Assembly: GCA_944474755.1 (NCBI GenBank)
Contig: OX104116.1
Span: 7,133,547-7,197,546, forward strand
DNA from: Limnoperna fortunei
Taxonomy: Eukaryota; Mollusca; Bivalvia; Mytilida; Modiolidae
Direction of reading: 5' to 3'
DNA length: 64,000 nucleotides
How positions within the stretch are numbered: position 1 is the stretch's first letter; every line of letters starts with the position of its first letter. The translations under genes were made by a program, and so were the position numbers. The notes under the pieces were generated by a model. It was not told the origin of the DNA and searched no databases. It was given only the letters and a program-made list of their open reading frames with translations. Below, one piece after another: positions 38,401 to 53,400 of the stretch.

Positions 38401-41400
38401 GATCTCTAGAACAAGTATTATGATGGAACTTATATTCTGTCACAAATATACGTTACAAGGAACTTTTATCCTATAACAAAAGTTCTATTCCAGAACTTAT
38501 CTTATAGGATAAATGTTCCTCCAACTAACTAAATAAACGTTACAAGGAACTTTTATCATATAACAAAAGTTCTATTGTGGAACTTATCTTATAGGATAAA
38601 TGTTCCTCCAACTAACTAAATATACGTTACAAGGAACTTTTATCCTTTAACAAAAGTTCTATTGCAGAACTTATCTTATAGGATAAATGTTCCTCCAACT
38701 AACTAAATATACGTTACAAGGAACTTTTATCCTATAACAAAAGTTCTATTGCAGAACTTATCTTATAGGATAAATGTTCCTCCAACTAACTAAATAAACG
38801 TTACAAGGAACTTTTATCATATAACAAAAGTTCTATTGTGGAACTTATAAGATAAATGTTCCTCCAACTAACTAAATAAACATTACAAGGAACTTTTATC
38901 CTTTAACAAAAGTTCTATTGTGGAACTTATCTTATAGGATAAATGTTCCTCCAACTAACTAAATAAACGTTACAAGGAACTTTTATCCTTTAACAAAAGT
39001 TCTATTGCAGAACTTATCTTATAGGATAAATGTTCCTCCAACTAACTAAATAAACGTTACAAGGAACTTTGATCATATAACAAAAGTTCTATTGTGGAAC
39101 TTATCTTATAGGATAAATGTTCCTCCAACTAACTAAATAAACGTTACAAGGAACTTTTATCCTATAACAAAAGTTCTATTGCGGAACTTATCTTATAGGA
39201 TAAATGTTCCTCCAACTAACTAAATATACGTTACAAGGAACTTTTATCCTATAACAAAAGTTCTATTGCGGAACTTATCTTATAGGATAAATGTTCCTCC
39301 AACTAACAAGGAACTTTTATCCTATAACAAAAGTTCTATTGTGGAACTTATCTTATAGGATAAATGTTCCTCCAACTAACTAAATATACGTTACAAGGAA
39401 CTTTGATCATATAACAAAAGTTCTATTGTGGAACTTATCTTATAGGATAAATGTTCCTCCAACTAACTAAATATACGTTACAAGGAACTTTTATCCTATA
39501 ACAAAAGTTCTATTGTGGAACTTATCTTATAGGATAAATGTTCCTCCAACTAACTAAATAAACGTTACAAGGAACTTTTATCCTATAACAAAAGTTCTAT
39601 TGCAGAACTTATCTTATAGGATAAATGTTCCTCCAACTAACTAAATAAACGTTACAAGGAACTTTTATCCTATAACAAAAGTTCTATTGCGGAACTTATC
39701 TTATAGGATAAATGTTCCTCCAACTAACTAAATAAACGTTACAAGGAACTTTTATCCTTTAACAAAAGTTCTATTGTGGAACTTATCTTATAGGATAAAT
39801 GTTCCTCCAACTAACTAAATAAACGTTACAAGGAACTTTTATCATATAACAAAAGTTCTATTGCGGAACTTATCTTATAGGATAAATGTTCCTCCAACTA
39901 ACTAAATATACGTTACAAGGAACTTTTATCCTATAACAAAAGTTCTATTGCGGAACTTATCTTATAGGATAAATGTTCCTCCAACTAACTAAATAAACGT
40001 TACAAGTCAAAAAATTAAAATAATGGTTTATTATAACAAACTTTACAGGAACTTTAATTATATAATAAATTTTCAGATTATCAATACTTTTGGTCTCCTC
40101 AGGACTGTTCCTTTATGATGCAACATACAGGCTTTCAAGCGGGCCCTTATTTTCCCTATTTTCCTTATTTTTTACAAAGAGTCCTAAAATTCCTAATTAA
40201 ATCTGTAAATCCTGAAAAAAGCCCTCCTTTTTTGGTAAAAATCATAATTTTTTTAATTTTCAAAATTTCAACAACAAAAAAATAAATAAACATACATGTA
40301 AAATAGATTAAAGTTAAATGAAGCTAGCTTTAGTATACTGTCAGAAATATGCAATGCCACAATGTTGGTAATCATCCAAATGGTCTTCTGAATTGGTAAT
40401 AGGTAATTAACTTTTGTACTATTGTTCTGTGCCAAAAATAGTGAGTAAATCTAATTTTCAGTCTTAAATAATTAGAAAATAGTTCATTTTATCCCTTATT
40501 TTTGTTTAAAACCCCTAACAATTCCTAAAATTAGCCTTTATTTTTTTTGAGAATTTACCCTGAAAAAAGCCCTCATTTTTTGCAAAGAGTAGCTTGAAAG
40601 CCTGAACATAATTCTTGATTATATCTACATGAAGTAAAAAATGCATTCCGTATTTCTGCCGACCAGATTAGGAAATAAAGTTGTGACACATATTTTAGGC
40701 TGAATATGTGCAAAAACATTTATTTACTGAAAAAACACAATTACTGTTATAAAGATTTTGTTACCTATAGCACTTACATTTTTAATTGTTTCTTTTCTAA
40801 GTTAAGGAATTGTTATTTTCAATTTTGACAAGAGGTTTAGTGCAAATGTTTATTTTTATCATGTAAAATATAGTCCAATAAGGCCATACAGATTTTTTGT
40901 TAGTATGAAAAAAACACTGTACAGTGGATAGTTTACACAAAAAAAGATATTTAAGTAGCAAGAACAAAAATAATTTAAATATTAATTTCATTTTCAGATT
41001 ATAAATAATTTTAACATAAATTTATTACGATCAGTATTAAAATGAAATAATTAATCATAATCGTCTATTTTTTGTACTGCCTTTAAAGATCCAACTAAAA
41101 AATATTGAAAACTATGGCTAATTTTATCATGTATATCTATACTATATTTAATCCAGCTTATAAAGTGATAAATAACCATGATGTGTTTTTTAGTCAGTAA
41201 TTGTACCCCCACTTCGGAGAAGAGGGGTATACTGTTTTACCCTTGTCTGTCCGTCTGTTACAAAAATTTCCGAAGCAACTATTATCCTAAGTGCCATATG
41301 GTGTATAGCAATTTCATGCTCTTTGGTCATCTACTTCTACTTCCTGTTTACTGAATACTTAGATTTTTACACATTGTTGACATACAAAATTTTTGTGAAA

Positions 41401-44400
41401 GCGGCGGTATGACTAGTATGCATTAGCTCACAGTCCACACAAGATATAGAGGCAGTATTTAAGTAACCATTTATTCATATATCAACACATTAACATGAAT
41501 AAAAACAATATCAAACAAGATACTCTGGTTTACTCCTCACATAACTGGATGCCATGGTTTAGCTGAAAAGTTGCTGAAAGTGGCCGAACAAGCCATTGTA
41601 GAAATACTCAATATAATAATTACCAATGATTAGTGTAGTACAAATTTTATAGGACATCAAATGATGTAGAGTCAGTGGCTTTAAACGAGTGTCTGCAGTT
41701 AATGTATCATCAGTCCTGTCGCCATCACCTGATTCTACTGTATCCAAGGGAGATCTTAATACTGGATCTGGAAATCAACCAAACTGTCGGCATTATACAG
41801 TTGGAAAAGTCCGGGTCCCCATATATACAGGTATATTATTTCAGACTTTATAAATCTCATCTAATGTGAATAAATCACACAAATATAAACGTGAATAAAT
41901 CACACAAATATAAAAAAATTTCCACCATCTTGGATTATCATACTATGATCATTAAACAGATGATAAATAATGTTGCATTAAGAAATATTCTATCACAATG
42001 TCAAGGTTAGACAGATGTAATAATTATAAACAGTACTTGTAAGTAATTCATTGTAGTTGTGGGGTGTAATGGTACCACTTGACCTCGTTTCAATACATAT
42101 CACAATAACTAGGTAATGATTTGATACATACAGAGTGAGCAGTGTGGAGTTTAAATTTATGTGTTTTCATGATAGTAGTGGAAAAATTTTGGAATACTCC
42201 TTTTTTTCAATGCCGTAACAGCAATTCATGATTTGGTGGATTTTCCTGGTTGAAAATGACCAGATATGTAATTTCACTACACAGCATGATTATACTGCAC
42301 AATTAACAATTACAAAAGTATTATTAAGTCAGTAAAAACGACAATCTATGCAATACTTATAATTTAATAGGTAATTGAAAATCGCCACTGAATCTTTGAA
42401 ATATAGGTACATGTAAACTAAATTGTTGTTAGGTGTCAAAGGAAACAAATACATATTATGGGTGGATTGTTTATTAAATTTATATTTCATGTGCACTGCA
42501 ATATGAATGATGATATATCTTAGGTAAATTGTAACCATGTTCATTAATTTTCAAAATGTACTGTTCTACACATAGATATTTGTTAGGTTTTTTTTAAATC
42601 TTAGATTAAAGATTATGTTTTGTTTTTTACATATTATAATATCCTAAGTAGTGTAATTTTTGGATATTAAGAAACAACTATTGCTGTCTTTAGTAATTGC
42701 AGTTTAATTATTTAAATTTTTTCCACCAACAGCTGAACAGTTGTTAATGGTTGCACATATGATCCAATTATACCAAAATAATATACACTATTTGTACATT
42801 GTTAGAAAATTTATAATTTATTTGTACGAGGTTGGAAACAGGCTGCAATGCTCTCAATACTATGCAAATAAACTTTATATTTTCTTACAATGGACAAATA
42901 TTGTTTTTATTTTCTAACCTGAAAATACATTTTGTTTTTAATGAAAAAAGTGCACTTCTAGTTGATTTCTGACATAAAATTTTCAGCGTGTATACTAGTG
43001 ATAGCCTGACATCACAAACAAATATCCTATTTGACATGTCGTAAACCAGAACAGAATACTAAATATTATATAGAAGTAAGGACAATGGTACCGGAAGAGG
43101 ATGTCACTATTTACAAATGAAGCATGCTTTATTCGAAGGGTCGTATTGTATAGTTGAAGTGGTAGTTGTCATACATTTTTATGATAGATTATATATATAA
43201 TCAAAATATAATATATATTGTAGCTTTACTCATGACTTAAAGAACAACATACATAACTGTCAGCATTGCTTAACCGAATAGATTACATATGATAATTGAT
43301 TTTATATTATTTTCAAAATAATACATGTACAATTAGTATAATAAAAGTGTAGATTTTACTTGGCATTCAAAGTAAAATCACTACAGATATCAATAACACG
43401 GATACTTTAGTTTAAGAACTTTCATTACAGTAAGTTTTAACATTATGGAAACAACTCTTCTGATTTTAAAGTTTTCATTCTATTTAAAACATATGACGTT
43501 TAATATATTCTGTGCATTAAATAATGTTTTTAAATATTTACACATGCTTCATGTTTTACAGTGATCGTAAATACCTTCAGTTTTTTCTAACATACAACAC
43601 AGACAGATTGTAGATTTTATGTTTCAGATAAGAATATCAGCATTAATGGCAATATTCATATAGTAAGGGGTATCATGAACCGACATTGATAAATAGATAT
43701 CATTAGATACAACCATGAACACTTACATGTATATAAAATATATCAAAAAATTTAACAGATTTAAAGCCAGCAGCAATGCACATTCAAAAAGTAGTTTTTG
43801 TTTAAAAGATATAATTTTCTTAATTGTTTGCTCCAGTGTCAATCAGCTTCTAACCATTTGTAGAGACTATTCATTCATTGAAGATTGTTTCAGGAAAATA
43901 GGCACATAGAAAACTGAATAAATTTGACAGATAATCAATTGTTTTGCACATTGTCAACTTCTGTGGACAATAAATAGATTTAAATGTGTATAAAAAATTT
44001 ACCATAGATATACAGTATACAGTGTGCTGTTTGGAAGTGCATTTTTTGAAGCACATGCTGTGTAATACCTATTTGATATGTTTGATCGCCGTGAGATATT
44101 TAAACAGCTTTATTACATGAATGTATTGATAGGATGCAACAGTTTCTTTACATAAATTTGTTATTTTGTCAAATGTCTTGGCTAAATACATCCTCACAAT
44201 TAATCAGAATTCATTGCAATATTTTCCTGACAATTTTTTTTTGAAAAGTTTTTAGAAATACCTGATAATAAAGACAAATGTGTAATTTTTTTCACACTGT
44301 CTGTCGTGAAATTGAATCCTTTTTTACTGTTAATTCAGAATTGGGCGTATCATGTTGTATTTTCATGACGAAACATCATGTAAGTACTTAATTTTCATGA

Positions 44401-47400
44401 CGACATGAAGAAAATTTAAATTCCACACTGCTTACTCTTAATGATCATACGTGACTCATGGAAAAAATTTGTTTCAATTTGAAAGACATGTTTATGTAAG
44501 TTTCTTTTATGTTATTTGTATTTGCGTGATAAAACTTCTTTCATATCTGTGTGTTTAATCATGTAGATTTATTTTCTACCAGGTGCTGTCTTTAAGACAG
44601 AGAGATGTTTTAATATGTTTACATGAGAACGGAAGTCTGACTGCGAGAGTAAGACGCAAGACCAATGTAATCAGTACTCCTGCATCTGAAGGCTCTGGAG
44701 CTTTTGGTAAGCAACTTATACAGGCTGCTCAAGAATAAAAATTTGAGGGTTTAAAAATTACTTCTTTAAAATTCCATTTGACTTGGAAAAAGGGATACTC
44801 AACAAATTATATCTGAAACTATGATGATGATTCCACAGTTTTTTATGCCCCCACGATGACACGTTGGGGGGGTGGCATTAAGTTGTACTCATGTCCGTCC
44901 GTCTGTCCATCCGTCCATACAAATTTCCATCAAGCTTTTCTCAGAAACTGTACAGGAGAACATTTGACAGGGTGGTTCAGTGTCACAATTTGTACGTCCA
45001 AAGCAACTTTCTGACCTGTTGGACAACTACTTCCTGTTTGGGACAACATTTAGCGGGGCATCTGTATTCCATGGAAACATTCTTCAATTTTCTTTTTATT
45101 TGAAATCACTACAAGTCTGGTGTCTCTTTAATTCCCCTGATCTCAAACTATCTGTATATCTACTTTATCAACCTCTGGCATTGGCTACTTCTTTTTTTTT
45201 TGATGATTTTTTTTTTGTCTTCTTTCAGATGATTCTCCTCCACCGATGTCAATGGACATGATGTATGATGTCCGATGTCAGTCTGATTCAATGAGGGTGA
45301 CCAAGAACAGTAGAGTATGCTGTATTACATGTTGTCCTTTGTCAGAGAAGACGATATCGTTGTCAATCACTGATGGAAGAATGATATTCTGGGAAATACT
45401 TCTCAGTTCCGTAAGTATCCATGTAAAGACGACTTGTACATGTGGTAAATATTCTTGCTGATTTATTGAAGGAACCTTACATGATTCTGTTCATTATTTA
45501 TCATCAAGATACATTTTTATTTTATTATAAACAAATAAGAAAATTGGAACAATATTGGATTAAGTTCATTTGTAAACCATATAAAATTGTATGAAGCAAG
45601 TTATATACATGGAAAATTGATCTTCCATGAGATAAAAAACACAACTGTGAAATCAGACCTGGTCTTTTCTTGTAAGGTTATATTAATAAACATGGTTTAA
45701 ATTTGTTTTCATATTTTACAGAATCCTGATGAAAGTATAACACCGAAGGGAAGCAACAGCTCCATCCAGTTTCCTGTGATAAGCGACATTCCAGCGCCAT
45801 TATCAGTATTGAGCAGTATGATTGGACATCACAGTATTCCTATAGGTCATGGCCATTTAAAGTTTGTCATGACTGGTTTACTGTCTGGTATATCGCCGTC
45901 TATATCGGTCATTAGGATGTGTCCACCACTGACCACAAAGAACTACCATGTCTATAACCCACTGCTGGCTATAGGTACAGTTTGTGACGTCGTCACGGTT
46001 GATTGATTTTGGTGACTCGTTGATTTGTGTGTTAGTGATCAAATGAATTGTTAGGTCTGATTTAGGTTTATTTTCTCTTTATATAAAAGGTAATACAAAT
46101 TTCTATACATTAACGCATTAACAAGAGTTCTACACAAGACAAAATCAGAATGATATAAAAATTTCTTTGTAATTTAGTTTTGACCTAAGGACTTGTTTTA
46201 TTTTTTGGAAGGAAGATGACATAACCATGAAATAAATAACTCCTGAACTATGTTAATAGTCAACTTTATCATGTAAAGATGTCGAGTTCATTAATGAAGA
46301 GTCCATACTGCTTTCTACACACATATATTGTTTTCATCTCAATGATAATCAGTGTACTGCCTTCTTTTTACTTACATTAGCATTTTTTTGTATAGGCAAC
46401 ACGAGTGGTGTCATACAGATACTAAATATATCATCTGGTGCAATAGAGAAGGAATACAGTGTTCATACGACAACTGTCAGGTATGGTAGTGATTTTTACA
46501 TCATACAATTCTTATTTTGCGGTTTGATACTGTAAATCTGGTTCTTTTGGCATCTGGATATTTTGGTGTTTTTTCTCAAAAGCCATGTGTTTTATTTTGT
46601 TGTTTCATGCAAATATTGTGTGGTAAATTTTGGCACCTTCAGTAGTTGCTGCCATTTAAATCTCTGTAGTGAGCAAGGTTATTATATATTCGTATATAAT
46701 TTGCGGGGATGACGTCTATCCCCTTAGAGATCTATTCATGAAGCCTAAAATGTTAAAAGTAATTATCACACATATCATATAAAACAAATGTTAATTATTG
46801 CTTCTGTCAGTAATTAACAAAAATGGATTTAAAATTTTAATCCTTTTTTTTTTGTATTCAAGCAATATATCTTGATTGAATGATGATGAAGGTGTTATTT
46901 TATTATCAATAACAGAGTCCCACTAGTAAATGACAAGCCAGAAATAATTTTGTATGAATAGAAATCCATGCATGGTGTTTTCTTAACAATTTTTAATATA
47001 AAGAAAATAAGGAAATATACATGTACATCCAAATATATACCTGAAATGTCCCTTTACACACTTGTGTATTAACGTTATTTTAAGCCATAGACTTTACAAA
47101 ATTGTCTTCCCTGTCCTCTATTTTTGCATGTAAAATGTTGGTGCAAGCTTTACTTTGGTGTGTTTCATTTCGGCTCTTTCACCGAAAGAGCCAAATAAAC
47201 CAAAATAACCCAATTTACGGTGATCTAAGAGTTTAGCTTAGTGAAAAAAGCAAGAAAAGACCAGAGATATTTTTCAGATAATAGGGAAGACTAAAAACCG
47301 TTGGACAAGAAACCAGTATCGTGTGTATCATTTTGGTGCTTAATGTAAACTGGTAAATTTGGCAAGGTGGTAGTTTTACAATCACTGTATATAGGTAAAA

Positions 47401-50400
47401 TTATACCCCCATGTGATCATTGTCATATAAATAATGTTCATGAGATATCTTTCTACATATTACAGATGTATGAGTAGCAGACGTCAATGAATTGGGTACA
47501 ATTAATACAATCAATTTGATTGGACGAATGAATTTATTATTATGTCTATTCTGATTGGCTAAAACATAAAAACCAGGTTGATATCGGATTCCGCATGACT
47601 ACTATGCAGCTGAATCGTGCAGCATACTAACATTTTATGTAATTATAGTACTGTTGCGATTTATCGTGACCCTAAAGTTGTTCTTAGACCAATCAAAAAC
47701 AGCCAAAATTCAGTTCATGTTATAAATATAGATATATTATATATTACCCAACACGTTAAGTCTTGACAGGCAAATGGAGGAAAATAACCACTTTACAGTA
47801 TTCAAATGATCGGCTACAAGTAAATGAAATCAAATGTGTACAGGCTGCATGCCAGGGATATGTAAATGAGACCAACTGTGTACAGGCTGCATGCCAATGA
47901 TATGTAAATGAGACCAACTGTGTACAGGCTGCATGCCAATGATATGTAAATGAGACCAACTGTGTACAGGCTGCATGCCAATGATATGTAAATGAGACCA
48001 ACTGTGTACAGGCTGCATGCCAATGATATGTAAATGAGACCAACTGTGTACAGGCTGCTTGCCAGAAATATGTAAATGAGACCAACTGTGTACAGGCTGC
48101 ATGCCAATGATATGTAAATGAGACCAACTGTGTACAGGCTGCTTGCCAGAAATATGTAAATGAGACCAACTGTGTACAGGCTGCATGCCAGGGATATGTA
48201 AATGAGACCAACTGTGTACAGGCTGCATGCCAGGGATATGTTAATGAGACCAACTGTGTACAGGCTGCATGCCAATGATATGTAAATGAGACCAACTGTG
48301 TACAGGCTGCATGCCAGGGATATGTTAATGAAAAATAAACTAGAAAATTGGTAAAATTTGGAACCTTGGAAAAACCATAACAGCATATATTATATGTATA
48401 AAGATGGAGGAAATTTTAAAACTTTCTCTCATTTTACAGATATAAAACAACAACTCTTTGTTCATATTTTTCAGAGGTCTAGAATGGTGCAGTTTACAGA
48501 GTTTTATGTCATTTTCCTATCCTAATCCAGGCCCGTCAGGACAAGTGAAAAATGAAATCGTCTTTGTAGACGTGTCATCAGGTTCATAATAATACAAGTT
48601 TGCTTAACAGTTCTATTTTATAAGGAATGATTGCAGATTTCCTGTTTATACCACTATTAAAATTGAGATTCTTGCACAAATGTGATTTATACTGCATGAA
48701 AAAAAAGTGTGAAAAGGCTTATTTGTTGAAACCGATAAACCAAATGAACCAAATTTTCAAGATTGTTTGACATTGGGTAACATTATAGCTCACATAAACA
48801 CCTTGCATTTTGATTGGTTAGCAAGCCGTATACATCAGGCTATGTATACGTCTACAGCCGTATACATAAAGCATATTTTTATCCCGTATGGGGCCCATGG
48901 GAAAAAAAAAATCATGGCCGCCTTCGTTCCGCTTCGATTGAAAAAGTAACAAAATGAAACAATGTCAAACCCGAACATATTTTAAACGAAGTATATTTAA
49001 AAATGATATGTAAAGGGAAGTAAATTAAGAAACAAATCTACTCAAATATAAGCGATAGAATGCACGGAAAAAGGGGGGAGGTTCTGGGTCAATAATGTCA
49101 GTCTCAGGTCACAAATCCTCATGGTTCTTTTGTATCCTCTATAAAACTGTGTCAATGCACAAAACAACAAACGAGAAACTTGATCTCAAGCGCACTAAAA
49201 GTTAAGAAACATGTACCTGCACTGCATCATCATGCACTCTTCAGTCACGACATCGTCAAAATCCGTTGATATTCATTTTGATTTCCATCGCCCAAAATCC
49301 AATGGTATTCATTTAAATGGCATCAAAGTGACATTACGTCAATAACTAGTTTTCTTATTTTAATACACTTATCAACGTCGACATCCACAAATCAATCAAA
49401 ACCAATACAAGCTCCACCGATATTGAATTTAGTGCTTCGCAAACTTTTACCTTGACACTTCCCAGTTTAAGGATACAATTGGGTTATTTATTGAACAGAA
49501 GACGATTAATATTTAAAAAGATAAATTTTCGCTGTTATTTAATATATAATAATATTTTTCTTATTTTTATTAATTTAATGTTCAACAAAAGTATAGTTTG
49601 TTTTTATATAAACTTTAGTTATAAATCCCGAATGGGCCTCGATCGTCTAAGCGTCATAAAAGTAATGATGGGGTGCCATAAGGGACAATATTTATTGAAT
49701 ATAATTTTATTTTATCAATAATAACGTAATTTGCCCAATTCTAGAGTGTAATTTTGTGTTATAAAAACTAGAAATAAAAATGCATTTTTTTTTAAATATT
49801 ATGCGTTCACTTAAAACGTACTAGTATATTGTCCAAACAAATACGGATAACTTTATCACGTATCCAAAAAAATTTACGCTACATAGACCTGTCTTAAATA
49901 TTTGTTTTTCACGTAAACTATTTCTAATTTAAGATGTGAACTATAATATAATAGTTATTCCGGTCTTAGACAGGGTATATAATGTCACATTCACGGCTTA
50001 GGACGTATATTCCATTCGCCTTCGGCTCATGGAATATAAATCCTAAGCTGTGAATGTGACATTATATACCGTGTCTAAGACCGGAATAACATATAATGTC
50101 ATTTTTGCCTATCTACTGTGGATTCATTTTTTTTTCATGGGTATTTTTGTGGTTGGAGGAAAGTAAGACAATCTGGGGGATTCTTAAATTCATGAGTTGC
50201 TGAAAAATACTACGCAACAAAAATGCCTACAATTTTCCCTTATTCATATGCATGTTACTTTGTACATTTCCAATGGACAGTTTAAAAAAAACAAGAAAGA
50301 ACAATGATTAAATGAGAGGTTATTTTGTGACAATCTACATATTTGACATAATGAATAAACAGGTCATTTAATTATAGGATAATTATTTGGGCGGAGTGAA

Positions 50401-53400
50401 TATCCAAAATATGATCATGAGTGCCGCATAACGCATCTGATTAAATGAGTGCTTGAAACTTGTTCAGCGCACGAGTTTAATCTGATGCTTTATGCGGCAC
50501 GAATGATCATATTTTGGATATTCACGATGCCCAATTGATTATCCTATTTATTATATAGATCAAAATTGTTTTCGTAAAATTTTAATGCTTAATCCTAAAT
50601 TTTATGAACGGAGGATGAATATCTGTATGTACAAAACCAACTGACATTTTTTGCGGGAAAAAACCGGAGAGTGAAAATAAACGATAATTTTCGCATGTGA
50701 TTTACCGTGATTTCTGTCACTCTGAAAATTTGATATTTCATCTCTATCTATATAATAATTGGGAGCAACCTAAATAGAAATTCCATAGTACATGTTGTTA
50801 TTAACTTCCACATACATGTATTAGTAGAGCAATTCTCTGGTCCTTTCTCACAGTGGCAACACAATGGTTTAAAGTTTAAATTCAGTTCAACCCAAACAAT
50901 AATGGCTGGAATAAGTACTCTTTTTACATTTGATTTTGTTTCAGATTATTGTCTCGCCTGCGACGAAAGTCGCTGGAGGCGAGACATATGTATGGGAATC
51001 CGGCGGCGGCGGCGGCGGCGTAAACACTTGACATCTTGCTTCATATCTTTGTAAGCCCAAGCCCTAGGTCCATCAAATTTGGTCCAGAGGTAGCTTATGA
51101 TGAGTACTTGCCAGTCAGTCACCTGTCACCTGACCTTGACCTCAATTTCACGGTCCAGCGACTACGTTAAAGTTTTTGGGTTACGACAGTTCCTCTGTAA
51201 CTATGCATGGTAGGATGACAATATTTGGTGTATAGGTTGCTGATGACTAGTACATGACTGTCTGGTAGGTGTCACCTGACCTTGACCTCAATTTCACGGT
51301 CCAGCGACTACGTTAAAGTTTTTGGGTTACGACAGTTCCTCTGTAACTATGCATGGTAGGATGACAATATTTGGTGTATAGGTTGCTGATGACTAGTACA
51401 TGACTGTCTGGTAGGTGTCACCTGACCTTGACCTCAATTTCACGGTCCAGCGACTACGTTAAAGTTTTTGGGTTACGACAGTTCCTCTGTAACTATGCAT
51501 GGTAGGATGACAATATTTGGTGTATAAGTTGCTGATAACTAGTACATGACTGTCTGGTAGGTGTCACCTGACCTTGACCTCAATTTCACGGTCCAGCGAC
51601 TACGTTAAAGTTTTTGGGTTACGACAGTTCCTCTGTAACTGCGCATGGTAGGATGACAATATTTGGTGTATAGGTTGCTGATGACTAGTACATGACTGTC
51701 TGGTAGGTGTCACCTGACCTTGACCTCAATTTCACGGTCCAGCGACTATGTTAAAGTTTTTGGGTTACGACAGTTCCTCTGTAACTACGAATGGTAGGAT
51801 GACAATATTTGGTGTATAGGTTGCTGATGACTTGTACATGACTGTCTGGTAGGTGTCACCTGACCTTGACCTCAATTTCACGGTCCAGCGACTATGTTAA
51901 AGTTTTTGGGTTACGACAGTTCCTCTGTAACTATGCATGGTAGGATGACAATATTTGGTGTATAGGTTGCAGATGACTAGTACATGACTGTCTGGTAGGT
52001 GTCACCTGACCTTGACCTCAATTTCACGGTCCAGCGACTACGTTAAAGTTTTTGGGTTACGACAGTTCCTCTGTAACCATGCATGGTAGGATGACAATAT
52101 TTGGTATATAGGTTGATGATGACTAGTACATGACTGTCTGGTAGGAGTCACCTGACCTTGACCTCAATTTCACGGTCCAGTGACTACGTTAAAGTTTTTG
52201 GGTTACCGCAGTTACTCTGTTACCACGCTTGGTAGGATGACAATCTTTGGTATTTGGTATATAGTTTGCTGATGACTAGTACATGACTGTCTGGTAGGTT
52301 CCACCTGACCTGACCTCAATTTCATGGTCCAGCGTCTACGTTAAAGTTCTTGGGTTACAACAGTTCCTCTATAACCGCACATGGTAGGATGACTATATTT
52401 GGTATATAGGTTTCTAATGACTAGTACATGACTGTCTGGTAGGTGTCACTTGACCTTTACCTCAATTTCACTGTCCAGCGACTACATTAAAGTTTTTGGG
52501 TTGTAAACAGCAGTTTCTCTGTAACTATGCATGGTAGGATGACAATATTTGGTATATAGGTTGCTGATGAATAGTACATGACTGTCTATTAGTTTCCACC
52601 TGTCCTTGACCTCAATTTCACGGTCCAGCGACTACGTTAAAGTTTTTGGGTTACGGCTGTTCCCCTGTAACTATGCATGGTATGGTGACAATATTTCCTA
52701 TACAGGCCGCTGCTGATATTTTATGCTATTTACGTAATGCTTATGACGAAATTTATTTTCGTTACTGATGCGGAATGCAGGCGAGACGTTTTTCTGTGTC
52801 CACACTTGTATGATATTTTGAACCATAGTCTTGTCCGGGCCATAACTTTTTTGTCTTTTGACATTAGATATTTGGTATGTAGGTATGTCACTACAAGCCG
52901 ATGTGTCACATACTTTAACCTTTTACCTCAAGGTCATTTTTGATGATATTATGCACCATAGTCTTGTCCGAGCCATAACTTTTTTTTCTGTTGTCTTAAG
53001 CTTTAGATATTTGGTATGTAGGTAAGTCATTACAAGACAATGTGTCATGTACCAACATGGTTGACCTTGACCTTTGATCTCAAGGTTAAATTAATGCTTA
53101 TTTTGCATGCAAAGTGTATCTTGGATATATCTTTTTTATCCATTCACCTAGGGCTTTGATATTTGACATGTGAATGTATCATCATGAGACAATATGTGAA
53201 GCCACAGTAACCTTCATATGACCTTGACATTTGCCCTCAAGGTCAAATGAATGCTTACTATATTATTTTTAATGCAAAGCGTGTCTTGGCCATATAATTT
53301 TATCCTTTGACATAGGGCAAAGATATTTGGCATATTGATGTATCATCATGAGATGATGTGTCCTGTATCACAAGACCTTTATATAGTCTGGACATTTTAC

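Noticed and set aside
47756..48386. Overlapping minus-strand ORFs of 130-190 codons with 14-residue repeats
   Set aside because: These are by-products of the 42-bp array. Three overlapping frames are equally open.
50934..50950. Second duplicated acceptor next to GTCTCGCCTGC copy 2 (TTTTGTTTCAGATTATTG)
   Set aside because: It resembles an acceptor, but no real WDR11 exon begins with the following bases and there is no matching copy on the right side.
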